DNA of 64,000 nucleotides from Sinomonas cyclohexanicum (lineage in GTDB: Bacteria; Actinomycetota; Actinomycetes; Actinomycetales; Micrococcaceae): the NCBI RefSeq assembly GCF_020886775.1, contig NZ_AP024525.1:930001-994000 (forward strand). The letters run 5' to 3'. The notes beneath the pieces were generated by a model. That model saw only the letters and a program-made list of their open reading frames with translations, ran no database searches and was not told the DNA's origin. This document shows, in pieces, positions 26,468 to 35,075 of the stretch. The position numbers and the translations under genes are program-made. Position 1 is the first letter of the stretch. Each line of letters begins with the position of its first letter.

Positions 26468-26481
26468 TCTGATATATCAGA
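26468..26481. promoter_or_regulatory. Putative GntR operator upstream of mscR
   Basis: TCTGATATATCAGA is a perfect 14-base palindrome in a GC-rich context. One-mismatch relatives lie before the YdeP-type gene (35021) and between gntR and glyA (38234). Confidence 0.7.
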
Positions 26482-26609
26482 CCAGCCTAAAGCCGGCGCC
26501 GTCCGGGGTCAAGAAGGCCTCTCTCGCCTCGTGACATTCTTCCCTCACCTTTCCGAAAGTGCTTGACACCCCTCTGTGACCTGACTCACTGTTGTGCATG
26601 CCGAATCAC

Positions 26610-26626
26610 GTTGCAGCCAGTGCAAT
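26610..26626. promoter_or_regulatory. Putative IclR operator (TTGCA type) before betA
   Basis: GTTGCAGCCAGTGCAAT is a 17-base dyad of the same form as the other IclR-like sites but with A/T at the discriminating position. A TTGACA hexamer lies at 26562-26567. The IclR gene at the end of the betaine cluster (34107) is the candidate binder. Confidence 0.5.
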
Positions 26627-26691
26627 TCATGGCGGGAGCCTTTGGCGCCGGGGACGTCTGGGACCCACTCTCTAAGGAGCAGCACGCATTC

Positions 26692-28368
26692 ATGACATCC
26701 AAGCACTTCGACTACATCATCGTCGGCGGTGGCAGCGCCGGCGCCGTTCTGGCCGACCGCCTGAGCGCGGACGGTAACCGCACTGTCCTCGTCCTCGAGG
26801 CCGGCCGCAGCGACTACCCGTGGGACCTGTTCATCCAGATGCCGGCGGCGCTCACGTTCCCCAGCGGCAACCCGCTCTACGACTGGCGCTACGAGTCGGA
26901 TCCCGAGCCGTTCATGGGTGGCCGCCGCGTGGCGCACGCCCGCGGGAAGGTCCTCGGCGGCTCGAGCTCCATCAACGGCATGATCTTCCAGCGCGGCAAT
27001 CCGCTCGACTACGAGCGCTGGGGGGCCGACGCCGGGATGGGGACCTGGGACTTCGCCCACTGTCTCCCGTACTTCAAGCGCATGGAGAACGCCCTGGCGT
27101 CGTCCCCCGATGACCCGTACCGCGGCCACGACGGCCCGCTCATCCTCGAGCGGGGCCCGGCCACCAATCCGCTCTTCCAGGCCTTCTTCGACGCCGCCGT
27201 CGAGGCCGGCTACCCACGGACGGGCGACGTCAACGGCTTCCGCCAGGAGGGCTTCGGCCCGTTCGACCGCAATGTCCACAAGGGGGAGCGCTACTCCGCA
27301 TCCCGCGGCTACCTGCGCCCAGCGCGGAAGCGACCGAACGTCACGGTGCAGACGCTGGCCTATGTGACGGGCATCGAGCTCCAGGGCACACGTGCCACGG
27401 GCGTCACGTACCGGCGCGGCGGGCAGAACCACACCGTGGGCGCCGGAGAGGTGATCCTGTGCGGGGGCGCATTCAACACCCCGCAGCTCCTCCAGCTCGC
27501 AGGCATCGGCGACCCGCAGCACCTGAGCTCGGTCGGCGTCACCCCGCGCGTGGCCCTCTCAGGAGTCGGCGAGAACCTCCAGGACCACCTCGAGGTCTAC
27601 ATCCAGCACGCGTGTCTGGCTCCCGTGTCCCAGCAGCCCTCGCTCGACCTGTGGCGCATGCCGTTCATCGGGCTCGAATGGCTTCTGGGACGCAAGGGCC
27701 CGGCGGCGACCAACCACTTCGAGGGCGGGGGGTTCGTCCGCTCGAACGACGACGTCGAGTACCCGAACCTCATGTACCACTTCCTCCCGGTCGCGGTGCG
27801 CTACGACGGCCAGAAGGCTCCCGTCGAGCACGGCTACCAGGTCCATGTGGGGCCGATGTACTCTGACGCGCGCGGCCGGCTCCGGATCCGCTCGGCCGAT
27901 CCGATGGCCCGTCCGTCGATCCTCTTCAACTACCTCTCGACCGAGCAGGACCGCCGCGAGTGGATCGAAGCGATCAGGGTCTCGCGCGAGATCCTGCGCC
28001 AGCCGGCCATGGCTCCGTTCAACGGCGGAGAGATCTCGCCCGGGTCGTCCGTGGGCACGGACGCCGAGATCCTCGACTGGGTCGCCCGCGACGCAGAGAC
28101 CGCCCTGCACCCGTCCTGCACCGCGAAGATGGGCCCCGCCTCGGACCCGATGGCCGTCGTCGACCCTCTCACGATGAACGTGCACGGCACCGAGGGGCTC
28201 CGCGTCGTCGATGCCTCGGCGATGCCCTACGTGACGAACGGGAACATCTTCGCCCCGGTCATGATGCTCGCCGAGAAGGCAGCAGACCTCATCCTCGGCC
28301 GGGCGCTCCCGGCCGAGCCCGAACCGTACTACCGACACGCCGTGAGCCAGACCGAGGAGGCCGCATGA
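26692..28368 (+). CDS. betA: GMC-family choline dehydrogenase
   Basis: This 558-residue FAD enzyme has [19 protein letters not shown] at the N-terminus, [18 protein letters not shown] (GMC signature 1 region) and the C-terminal [11 protein letters not shown]...[20 protein letters not shown] with the catalytic histidine region. It should oxidise choline to betaine aldehyde. The ATG at 26692 has a TAAGGAG site with long spacing. It starts a tight cluster with an osmolyte ABC importer and betaine aldehyde dehydrogenase, and its TGA overlaps the proV ATG. Substrate is assigned by this context; other GMC alcohol oxidases are possible. Confidence 0.85.
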   Translation: MTSKHFDYIIVGGGSAGAVLADRLSADGNRTVLVLEAGRSDYPWDLFIQMPAALTFPSGNPLYDWRYESDPEPFMGGRRVAHARGKVLGGSSSINGMIFQRGNPLDYERWGADAGMGTWDFAHCLPYFKRMENALASSPDDPYRGHDGPLILERGPATNPLFQAFFDAAVEAGYPRTGDVNGFRQEGFGPFDRNVHKGERYSASRGYLRPARKRPNVTVQTLAYVTGIELQGTRATGVTYRRGGQNHTVGAGEVILCGGAFNTPQLLQLAGIGDPQHLSSVGVTPRVALSGVGENLQDHLEVYIQHACLAPVSQQPSLDLWRMPFIGLEWLLGRKGPAATNHFEGGGFVRSNDDVEYPNLMYHFLPVAVRYDGQKAPVEHGYQVHVGPMYSDARGRLRIRSADPMARPSILFNYLSTEQDRREWIEAIRVSREILRQPAMAPFNGGEISPGSSVGTDAEILDWVARDAETALHPSCTAKMGPASDPMAVVDPLTMNVHGTEGLRVVDASAMPYVTNGNIFAPVMMLAEKAADLILGRALPAEPEPYYRHAVSQTEEAA

Positions 28369-29473
28369 GCGCCAGTGTCCTAGAACCCCGTACCGCGCGG
28401 CGCGCGGCCCCCAGCGGACCGTCGGAAGCCGCCCTCAAGGTCGAGGGGCTGTGGAAGATCTTCGGCCCGAAGTCGGACAGGATCATCGGCACGCCCGACG
28501 AGCAGCTGACCCGGAAGGAGCTCCAGCGCAAGACCGGCTGCCTCGCGGCCGTCAAGGACGTCTCCTTCGAGGTCGCCCCGGTGAGGTCTTCGTGGTGATG
28601 GGCCTGTCGGGGTCCGGCAAGTCGACGCTCGTGCGCCTGCTGACGCGGCTGATCGAGCCGACCGCGGGAACGGTGACCATCGACGGCGAGGACGTCACCC
28701 GCGCCAGCAAGGCGAAGCTGCGCGAGATGCGCCGCAGCCACATGGCGATGGTGTTCCAGCAGTTCGGCCTCCTCCCGCACCGCAAGGTGATCGACAACGT
28801 CGCCTACGGCCTCGAGGTCAGGGGCGAGGGCAAGGCCAAGCGGCTCGCCCGCGCCCAGGAGATGGTCGACCTCGTCGGCCTGGCCGGCTATGAGCGCTCC
28901 TTCCCGGACCAGCTCTCGGGCGGCATGCAGCAACGCGTCGGCCTGGCCCGCGCCCTCGCTGTCGATCCCCAGGTCCTCCTGTTCGACGAGCCCTTCTCCG
29001 CGCTCGACCCGCTCATCCGCAGGGATATGCAGAACGAGGTGTGCCGCCTCCACGAGGAGGTCGGCAAGACCATGGTCTTCATCACCCACGACCTCCAGGA
29101 AGCGCTCAGACTGGGCGACCGCATCCTCATCATGCGCGACGGAGAGGTCGTCCAGATCGGGACGCCCTCCGAGGTCGTCGCGAACCCCGCGGACGACTAT
29201 GTGCGCGAATTCGTCTCCGACGTCCCGCGCTCGCACGTGCTGACCCTGCGGTACGTGGTCCGGGCGCCCCGCGCGGCGGAGTCCCTCGAGGGTCCGGTCA
29301 TGCGCGCGGACTGCGTGGTCCGCGACGCCGCGCGGCAGGTCCTGGAGTCGTCGCTCCCCGTCCGGGTGTACGACGGCGAGCGGTTCCTGGGCGTGGTCGA
29401 CGACGAGGACATCCTCCGCGTCGTCGTAGCCGAAGAGGCGTCCCCCGCAGCAGCCAACGGCGGTGCGGCGTGA
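28365..29473 (+). pseudogene. proV: Choline/glycine betaine ABC ATPase with a one-base frameshift
   Basis: The first 71 residues (to [10 protein letters not shown]) are in one frame. The rest, including [20 protein letters not shown] (Walker A), [16 protein letters not shown] (signature), [13 protein letters not shown] (Walker B), the H-loop ITHDLQEAL and a C-terminal CBS-like region, is in another. One G seems missing in the run at about 28577-28581; restoring it gives a normal 369-residue OpuA/ProV-type ATPase. It overlaps betA (ATGA) and proW (GTGA). If real, Walker A is out of frame and the importer would lack its ATPase, although every downstream gene is intact; sequencing error is therefore plausible. 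Confidence 0.85.
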
Positions 29474-31548
29474 GCGCGCTGGCCACCGAGCGCGAACGTG
29501 CCGATGCAGCAGCGGCCCCGCCCGCGGGGGCGAGGGAGCGTGCCGCGGAGCCCGCGACCCGCCCTCCGACGGGCGCCCCACACTCCGTCGTCCGCCGCCA
29601 TTGGCGCCTGCTCCTCGGTGCCGGCGTCGTGGCCGCATGGCTCGTGCTGTGGGCGCTTCTGAAGGGGACGCAGACCCTCGAGCTCGGCGGGGCGGAGAAG
29701 ACCGACGTCCACGTCTGGTTCAACGGCCTGAGGGACGGCTTCGATGCGGCCCGTGCGAACTCGGCCGTCTTCGAATACGTCGTCCAACCGGTCACGAACG
29801 GCCTCAACGGGGCCGTCGCCTTCCTCCAGCACCTGCTGAGCCAGCCATCCGCTGTCCGCCCGGTGCCCGAGGTCGGCTGGCTGGGCGTCGTCGTGCTCCT
29901 CGCCTGGCTCACCTTCGCCTCCGCAGGCATCCGGTCGACGCTCCTGGTCGCCGGCTGCGTGCTCCTGTTCGGCTTCTTCGGCTACTGGCAGCAGAGCATC
30001 GACACACTCATCGTGACGTCCGTCGCCGTCGTCATCTGCGCGGTCCTCGGGCTCCCGCTGGGCATCCTCGCAGCGAGGAACCCCAAGGTCTCGGCCGTGG
30101 TCACACCCGCGCTGGACCTTGCGCAGACTCTGCCCTCGTTCGCCTACCTCGCCCCGCTCGCGCTCGTCTTCGGGATCGGCCCGGCAGCGGCCATCGTCAC
30201 GACGATCATCTACGCGCTGCCCCCGCTCGTGCGCATCACGGAGCACGGAATCCGGGCCGTCTCGCCGACCACTCTCGAGGCCGTGACGTCGATGGGCGGC
30301 ACCGCCTGGCAGACGCTGACCAAGGTGGAACTGCCCATGGCGCGGCGCACCATCGTGGTCGGCATCAACCAGTGCACGATGGCCGCCCTGTCCATGGCGA
30401 CCATTGCGACGCTCATCAACGGGCCCGGGCTCGGCGGACCCGTGCTCCAGGCGCTCCAGTCGCTCGACGTGGGATCCGCCTTCGTCTCGGGCCTGGCGAT
30501 CGTCCTCATGGCGATCATGCTCGACCGCACGACGACGGCGGCCTCCGAGCGCTCCGGCATCGAGGCCCGTGTCCAGCGGGGCACGAACGGGTCCGGGCTC
30601 CGAGGGCCGCGCGTCAGGCGTGTCGCCCTGGTCGTCGGGGCGGTCGTCACCGTCATCGCCATCTACCTCTCGCGCACGTACCTCGCGTTCGCGAAGTTCC
30701 CCTCCGCGCCGGACTTCGGGAGCCCGCTCGCGAAGGCCGTCTCCGCCGCGACGGACTGGACCGTCGGCACGTTCTCGGGCTTCACCGGCTGGGTGCGGGA
30801 GGCCGTCACCGCCGGGCTTGTGAACCCGCTCGAGTCGCTCCTGGCGCAGTCGCCGTGGTGGGTCATGGCCCTCGTGCTGCTCGCCCTCGCGTTCGCCCTC
30901 GGCGGCTGGCGTCCGACCGTCGTCACGCTCGTCTGCGAAGCCGTGATCCTCGGGACAGGCCTGTGGAACGAGAGCATGAAGACCCTCGCCACCACGCTCG
31001 TCGCGACCCTCCTCGTGGTCGTCGCGGCCGTCGCCGTGGGCGTGTGGATGGGCAGGAGCAGGCTCGTGGACTCGATCGTGAGGCCGGTGCTCGACGCCTT
31101 CCAGACGATTCCGCCGTTCGTCTACCTCGTGCCCGCCCTCGCCCTCTTCGGACCCACGCGGTTCACCGCGATCGTCGCCGCGCTCGCCTACGGCGTGCCG
31201 ATCGCCACCAAGCTCGTCGCCGACGGCATCAGGGGCGTCTCCCCGGTCAGTGTCGAGGCCTCGGAGTCGATGGGGACCACGACGTGGCAGATGGTCTCCA
31301 AGGTCCAGCTGCCCATGGCCCGCTCGGCCGTCGTCCTGGCCGCCAACCAAGGCCTCCTGTACGTCCTGGCCATGGTCGTCGTGGGCGGCCTGGTCGGAGG
31401 CGGCGGACTCGGCTACCTCGTCGTGTCCGGCTTCTCCCAGAGCCAGCTCTTCGGCAAGGGACTCGCCGCCGGCATCGCCATCACCGCACTCGGAATCATG
31501 CTCGACCGCATTGCCCAGCATGCCGCTGCCCGCTTCGGCAGCGCCTGA
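29470..31548 (+). CDS. proW: Double-domain choline/glycine betaine ABC permease
   Basis: This 692-residue membrane protein contains two ProW-type permease domains. Both repeat the same motif order: [20 protein letters not shown] ... [20 protein letters not shown] in the first half and [20 protein letters not shown] ... [20 protein letters not shown] in the second. Normal ProW carries one such domain and works as a dimer; this tandem form supplies both. The GTG at 29470 overlaps the proV stop. The first 50 residues are polar and alanine-rich. Confidence 0.9.
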   Translation: MSALATERERADAAAAPPAGARERAAEPATRPPTGAPHSVVRRHWRLLLGAGVVAAWLVLWALLKGTQTLELGGAEKTDVHVWFNGLRDGFDAARANSAVFEYVVQPVTNGLNGAVAFLQHLLSQPSAVRPVPEVGWLGVVVLLAWLTFASAGIRSTLLVAGCVLLFGFFGYWQQSIDTLIVTSVAVVICAVLGLPLGILAARNPKVSAVVTPALDLAQTLPSFAYLAPLALVFGIGPAAAIVTTIIYALPPLVRITEHGIRAVSPTTLEAVTSMGGTAWQTLTKVELPMARRTIVVGINQCTMAALSMATIATLINGPGLGGPVLQALQSLDVGSAFVSGLAIVLMAIMLDRTTTAASERSGIEARVQRGTNGSGLRGPRVRRVALVVGAVVTVIAIYLSRTYLAFAKFPSAPDFGSPLAKAVSAATDWTVGTFSGFTGWVREAVTAGLVNPLESLLAQSPWWVMALVLLALAFALGGWRPTVVTLVCEAVILGTGLWNESMKTLATTLVATLLVVVAAVAVGVWMGRSRLVDSIVRPVLDAFQTIPPFVYLVPALALFGPTRFTAIVAALAYGVPIATKLVADGIRGVSPVSVEASESMGTTTWQMVSKVQLPMARSAVVLAANQGLLYVLAMVVVGGLVGGGGLGYLVVSGFSQSQLFGKGLAAGIAITALGIMLDRIAQHAAARFGSA

Positions 31549-31561
31549 ACAAGGAAGTGCC

Positions 31562-32557
31562 ATGAAAATCTCGATCAAGGAACGCCTCCGCCCCGCCGCC
31601 GGGCGACGGGGCAGCGCGAAGGCGCTCGCCGCCGTCGTGCTCACCGCCACGCTCGGGCTCACCGCCTGTGGCGGGGACATCTCCGCCGCGTCCTCCTCGT
31701 CCAGCGGCGCGAGCTGTGGGACCTTCAACGTTGCCGTGAACCCGTGGGTCGGCTACGAGGCGGACGCCTACGTGGTCGGCACGCTCGCCAAGGAGAAGCT
31801 CGGCTGCACCGTGAACTACAAGACCCTCAAGGAAGAGGTGGCTTGGCAGGGCTTCGGCAGCGGCGAGGTCGATGTGGTCATGGAGAACTGGGGCCACCCG
31901 GACCTCACCGAGAAGTACATCACCCAGCAGAAGACGGCCGTCGATGCCGGCTCCACCGGCAACACCGGGGTGATCGGCTGGTTCGTGCCGCCATGGATGG
32001 CCAAGCAGTACCCGGACATCACCGACTCGAAGAACCTCAACAAGTACGCGGACCTGTTCAAGACCTCCGAGTCCGGTGGCCAGGGCCAGCTGCTCGACGG
32101 CGACCCCTCGTTCGTCACCAACGACGAGGCGCTCGTGAAGAACCTCGGCCTCAACTACAAGGTCGTGTACGCAGGCAGCGAGCCCGCCCTCATCCAGGCG
32201 TTCCGCCAGGCCGAGCAGAACCACACCCCGCTCATCGGCTACTTCTACGACCCCCAGTGGTTCATGGCCGAGGTCCCGCTCGTGAAGGTCAACCTCCCCG
32301 CCTACACCGACGGCTGCGACGCCGACGCGGCCAAGGTGGCCTGCGACTACCCGAAGTACGACCTCAACAAGGTGGCCTCGACGAAGTTCGCGAACTCGGG
32401 CAGCCCCGCCTACAGCCTCGTGAAGAACTTCCACTGGACCAATCAGGACCAGAACACCGTCGCCGGCTACATCGCCAAGGACGGCATGAGCCCCGACGCG
32501 GCTGCCCAGAAGTGGATCGACGCCAACCCCGACAAGGTCGCGGCATGGCTCAAGTAG
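31562..32557 (+). CDS. proX: Choline/glycine betaine-binding lipoprotein
   Basis: This 331-residue substrate-binding protein has a lipoprotein signal (positively charged start, hydrophobic stretch, lipobox LTAC at about 33-36) and an OpuAC/ProX fold (VNPWVGYEADAYVVGTLA, VMENWGHPDL). Conserved tryptophans and tyrosines could form the aromatic cage for quaternary ammonium groups. The ATG at 31562 has an AAGGAAG site, 13 bases after proW. Its last 13 bases overlap betB. Confidence 0.9.
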   Translation: MKISIKERLRPAAGRRGSAKALAAVVLTATLGLTACGGDISAASSSSSGASCGTFNVAVNPWVGYEADAYVVGTLAKEKLGCTVNYKTLKEEVAWQGFGSGEVDVVMENWGHPDLTEKYITQQKTAVDAGSTGNTGVIGWFVPPWMAKQYPDITDSKNLNKYADLFKTSESGGQGQLLDGDPSFVTNDEALVKNLGLNYKVVYAGSEPALIQAFRQAEQNHTPLIGYFYDPQWFMAEVPLVKVNLPAYTDGCDADAAKVACDYPKYDLNKVASTKFANSGSPAYSLVKNFHWTNQDQNTVAGYIAKDGMSPDAAAQKWIDANPDKVAAWLK

Positions 32558-34092
32558 CGACGCTGGCCCCGGAGACTCAGAGCCGGACCGTCAAGGGACT
32601 CTACGTCGACGGCGCCTGGTGCGTGGCGCACGACGGCGCGACCGCCGTCGTGCGGTGTCCCGCGGACGGGAGCGAGGTGGCGGTCGTCGCCTCGTCCACC
32701 GTCGACGACGCGGAGCGGGCGATCGCGAGCGCCCGCGCCGCGTTCGACGGCGGACCGTGGAGGCGCCTCACGGACATCGAGCGCGGGGCGGTCATGCTGC
32801 GCGTCGCCGACCTCCTCGAGCGTGACCGCGCAGCCTACGCCCGGGCCGAGGCGCTCGACACCGGCAAACGCCTTGTCGAAGCCGAATACGACGTCGACGA
32901 CGTCGCGGCGTGCTTCCGCTACTACGGGAAGATTGCGGGGCTCGACGCGGGCCGGGTGATCGATACCGGCCGGCCGGACGCCATCAGCCGAGTCGTCTAC
33001 GAGCCGGTGGGGGTCTGTGCCCTCATCGCCCCGTGGAACTACCCGCTCCTCCAGGCAGCATGGAAGGTGGCCCCGGCCCTCGTCGCCGGGAACTCGTTCG
33101 TCCTCAAGCCGAGCGAACTCACGCCGTCGACCTCGATCCTGCTCATGGAGACTCTCGCCGAGGCGGGGGTCCCGGCCGGGGTGGCGAACCTCGTGACAGG
33201 CCGCGGGGCCACCGTGGGAGCCCCGCTGAGCTCGGACCCGCGCGTCGACCTCGTCTCCCTCACGGGCAGCCTCCAGACGGGGCAGACCATCATGGCCGCC
33301 GCGGCGCAGACTGTGAAGGGCGTGGCCTTCGAGCTCGGCGGGAAGAACCCCAACGTCGTCTTCGCGGACGCTGACTGGGATGCGGCCGTCGACAACGCAC
33401 TCACCGCCGTCTTCCTGCACTCCGGCCAGGTGTGCTCGGCCGGTGCTCGGCTCGTGGTCGAGGAGACGATCGCCGAGCGCTTCGTCGCCGAGGTCGTGGA
33501 GAGGGCCGGGCAGATCAGGATGGGAGGTCCGTTCGACCCCGAGGCCGAGACGGGGCCGCTCATCTCCGCGAAGCATCGCGCTCAGGTCCATGCCTACGTC
33601 CAGTCGGGTATCGCGGAGGGTGCCACGCTGCTCTGCGGCGGCTACATCCCCGATGAGGGGCCGCTAGCCGAGGGTTTCTTCTACCCGCCCACCGTGCTCG
33701 GCGGCTGCAGGTCCGGGATGGGCGTGGTCCGGGAGGAATCGTTCGGGCCGGTCCTCACCGTTGAGACGTTCCGTGACGAGGCGGAGGCGATCGCGATTGC
33801 GAACGACACCGACTACGGTCTGGCGGGCGCCGTGTGGACCTCGGACGCGTCGAAGGCCCAGAGGGTCGCGGGCGCGCTGAGGCACGGAACGGTGTGGATC
33901 AACGACTACCATCCGTACGTGCCGCAGGCGGAATGGGGCGGATTCGGGAAGTCCGGCATCGGGCGCGAGCTCGGCCGCGCCGGCCTCGACGAGTACCGCG
34001 AGGCGAAGCACATCTGGCAGAACGTGAGCCCGTCACCGAGCGGGTGGTTCGGCACGGGCTCCGCACACCAGCCGAACCACATCACGGCATGA
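32545..34092 (+). CDS. betB: Betaine aldehyde dehydrogenase
   Basis: This 515-residue aldehyde dehydrogenase has APWNYPLLQAAWKVAPALVAG, FELGGKNPN (catalytic Glu) and HSGQVCSAGAR (catalytic Cys). The C-terminus WGGFGKSGIGRELG is typical of BetB/GbsA. It oxidises betaine aldehyde to glycine betaine with NAD(P). It starts at an ATG inside the end of proX and completes a choline-to-betaine pathway with betA. Codons about 28-37 contain a perfect GC hairpin (32627-32654). Confidence 0.85.
   Translation: MAQVATLAPETQSRTVKGLYVDGAWCVAHDGATAVVRCPADGSEVAVVASSTVDDAERAIASARAAFDGGPWRRLTDIERGAVMLRVADLLERDRAAYARAEALDTGKRLVEAEYDVDDVAACFRYYGKIAGLDAGRVIDTGRPDAISRVVYEPVGVCALIAPWNYPLLQAAWKVAPALVAGNSFVLKPSELTPSTSILLMETLAEAGVPAGVANLVTGRGATVGAPLSSDPRVDLVSLTGSLQTGQTIMAAAAQTVKGVAFELGGKNPNVVFADADWDAAVDNALTAVFLHSGQVCSAGARLVVEETIAERFVAEVVERAGQIRMGGPFDPEAETGPLISAKHRAQVHAYVQSGIAEGATLLCGGYIPDEGPLAEGFFYPPTVLGGCRSGMGVVREESFGPVLTVETFRDEAEAIAIANDTDYGLAGAVWTSDASKAQRVAGALRHGTVWINDYHPYVPQAEWGGFGKSGIGRELGRAGLDEYREAKHIWQNVSPSPSGWFGTGSAHQPNHITA
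32627..32654. other. Hairpin inside the betB coding sequence
   Basis: CGCACGACGGC (32627-32637) is perfectly inverted at 32644-32654 with a six-base loop. The same word builds several intergenic terminators here. It begins 82 bases into betB and could attenuate transcription or be a tolerated repeat insertion; the encoded residues are AHDGATAVVR. Confidence 0.6.
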
Positions 34093-34106
34093 TCAGGTCC
34101 GGCCTC

Positions 34107-34904
34107 TCAGGAGCGATCCCGGGAGGTCGGACCGCCCATGAGCTCAGTGATCTCCTCGCCGGCGGCGACGATGGCCTTCGCGATGCCGGGGTTCGCCTCG
34201 GGATCGAATCGGAACGCCGGTCCCGAGAGGCTCACCGCGCCGATCACGTCCCCCGTGTGGCCGAACACCGGCGCGGCGATGGCATTGAGCCCCTCTTCGA
34301 GCTCCCCGCGGGTCGACGCAAAGCCGTGCTCGGCGATGCCTGAGAGCTCCTTCTCGAGCTGTTCGCGGCCATGCGTGTGCGGCGTGAACGATGTGAGCTC
34401 GACCCTCTGGAGGAGCTCGTCCCGCTCGCCCGGGTGGAGGTATGCGAGGAAGACCTTGCCGCTCGAGGTCGCGTGGAGCGGCGTGAGGCTTCCGATCCAG
34501 TCGAAGCTCGCCACGGTGGCGGAGCCCATCGCCTGGTCCACGTTGACCGCATAGACGTCGCGGCGCACGGCCAGGTTCACGGTTTCCCCGAAGTTCTCGG
34601 CGAGGTCCTCGAGCACGGGCCGCGCGGCGTTGACGAGGCTGAGCCGGCGCGGGATGGAACTCGCGATGCGCAGGAGCCCCACGCCGAGCTGGTACTTGCC
34701 GCGCCGGCTGCTCTGCTGGACGAAGCCGTGCGTCTCGAGCGCGCCGAGGATGCGCGACGCCGTGGACTTGTGCACGCCCATGCGGTCGGCCATGTCGCCG
34801 ACCGCCGCGCTTCCCTCCTTGGCGAGGATCTCGAGGGCCCTGACGACACGCTCGACGGCCTGCACCCCGTTTGCGGACCGTGCCTCGTCTGGCTCCTCAG
34901 ACAT
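34107..34904 (-). CDS. IclR-family regulator of the choline/betaine cluster
   Basis: This 265-residue protein has a winged helix (AVGDMADRMGVHKSTASRIL) and an effector domain (LTPLHATSSGKVFLAYLHPGE, GELEEGLNAIAAPVF) of the common IclR type. It is more distant from the three creatinine-cluster paralogues. It is convergent with betB with a 14-base gap. The start is uncertain between the ATG at 34904 (weak AAGG site) and one at 34919. The TTGCA-type dyad before betA is a possible target. Confidence 0.85.
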   Translation of the reverse strand: MSEEPDEARSANGVQAVERVVRALEILAKEGSAAVGDMADRMGVHKSTASRILGALETHGFVQQSSRRGKYQLGVGLLRIASSIPRRLSLVNAARPVLEDLAENFGETVNLAVRRDVYAVNVDQAMGSATVASFDWIGSLTPLHATSSGKVFLAYLHPGERDELLQRVELTSFTPHTHGREQLEKELSGIAEHGFASTRGELEEGLNAIAAPVFGHTGDVIGAVSLSGPAFRFDPEANPGIAKAIVAAGEEITELMGGPTSRDRS

Positions 34905-35020
34905 GATTGCCTTCCCCATGGGCCGATTCTGCCAGACCGTGTGCTATCGGTCATGGTGGTCGAGCGGCTGCAGCCCGCGACCGTCCGCCGGGTCCAGTTC
35001 ATCCACGCCGACCGCTTGCA

Positions 35021-35033
35021 TCTTATATATCAG
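35021..35033. promoter_or_regulatory. Putative GntR operator before the YdeP-type gene
   Basis: TCTTATATATCAG differs at one base from TCTGATATATCAG upstream of mscR. It lies 43 bases before the GTG start in an AT-rich patch. Confidence 0.6.
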
Positions 35034-35075
35034 TTGTTTATTTTTAGTATTCCACCATCACCGAGGGAGTTGCAC

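Noticed and set aside
34371-35075. Long N-terminal extension of the YdeP-type protein
   Set aside because: The upstream part of the frame overlaps the IclR gene antisense and contains the putative operator; homology and the GAGGGAG site support GTG 35076.
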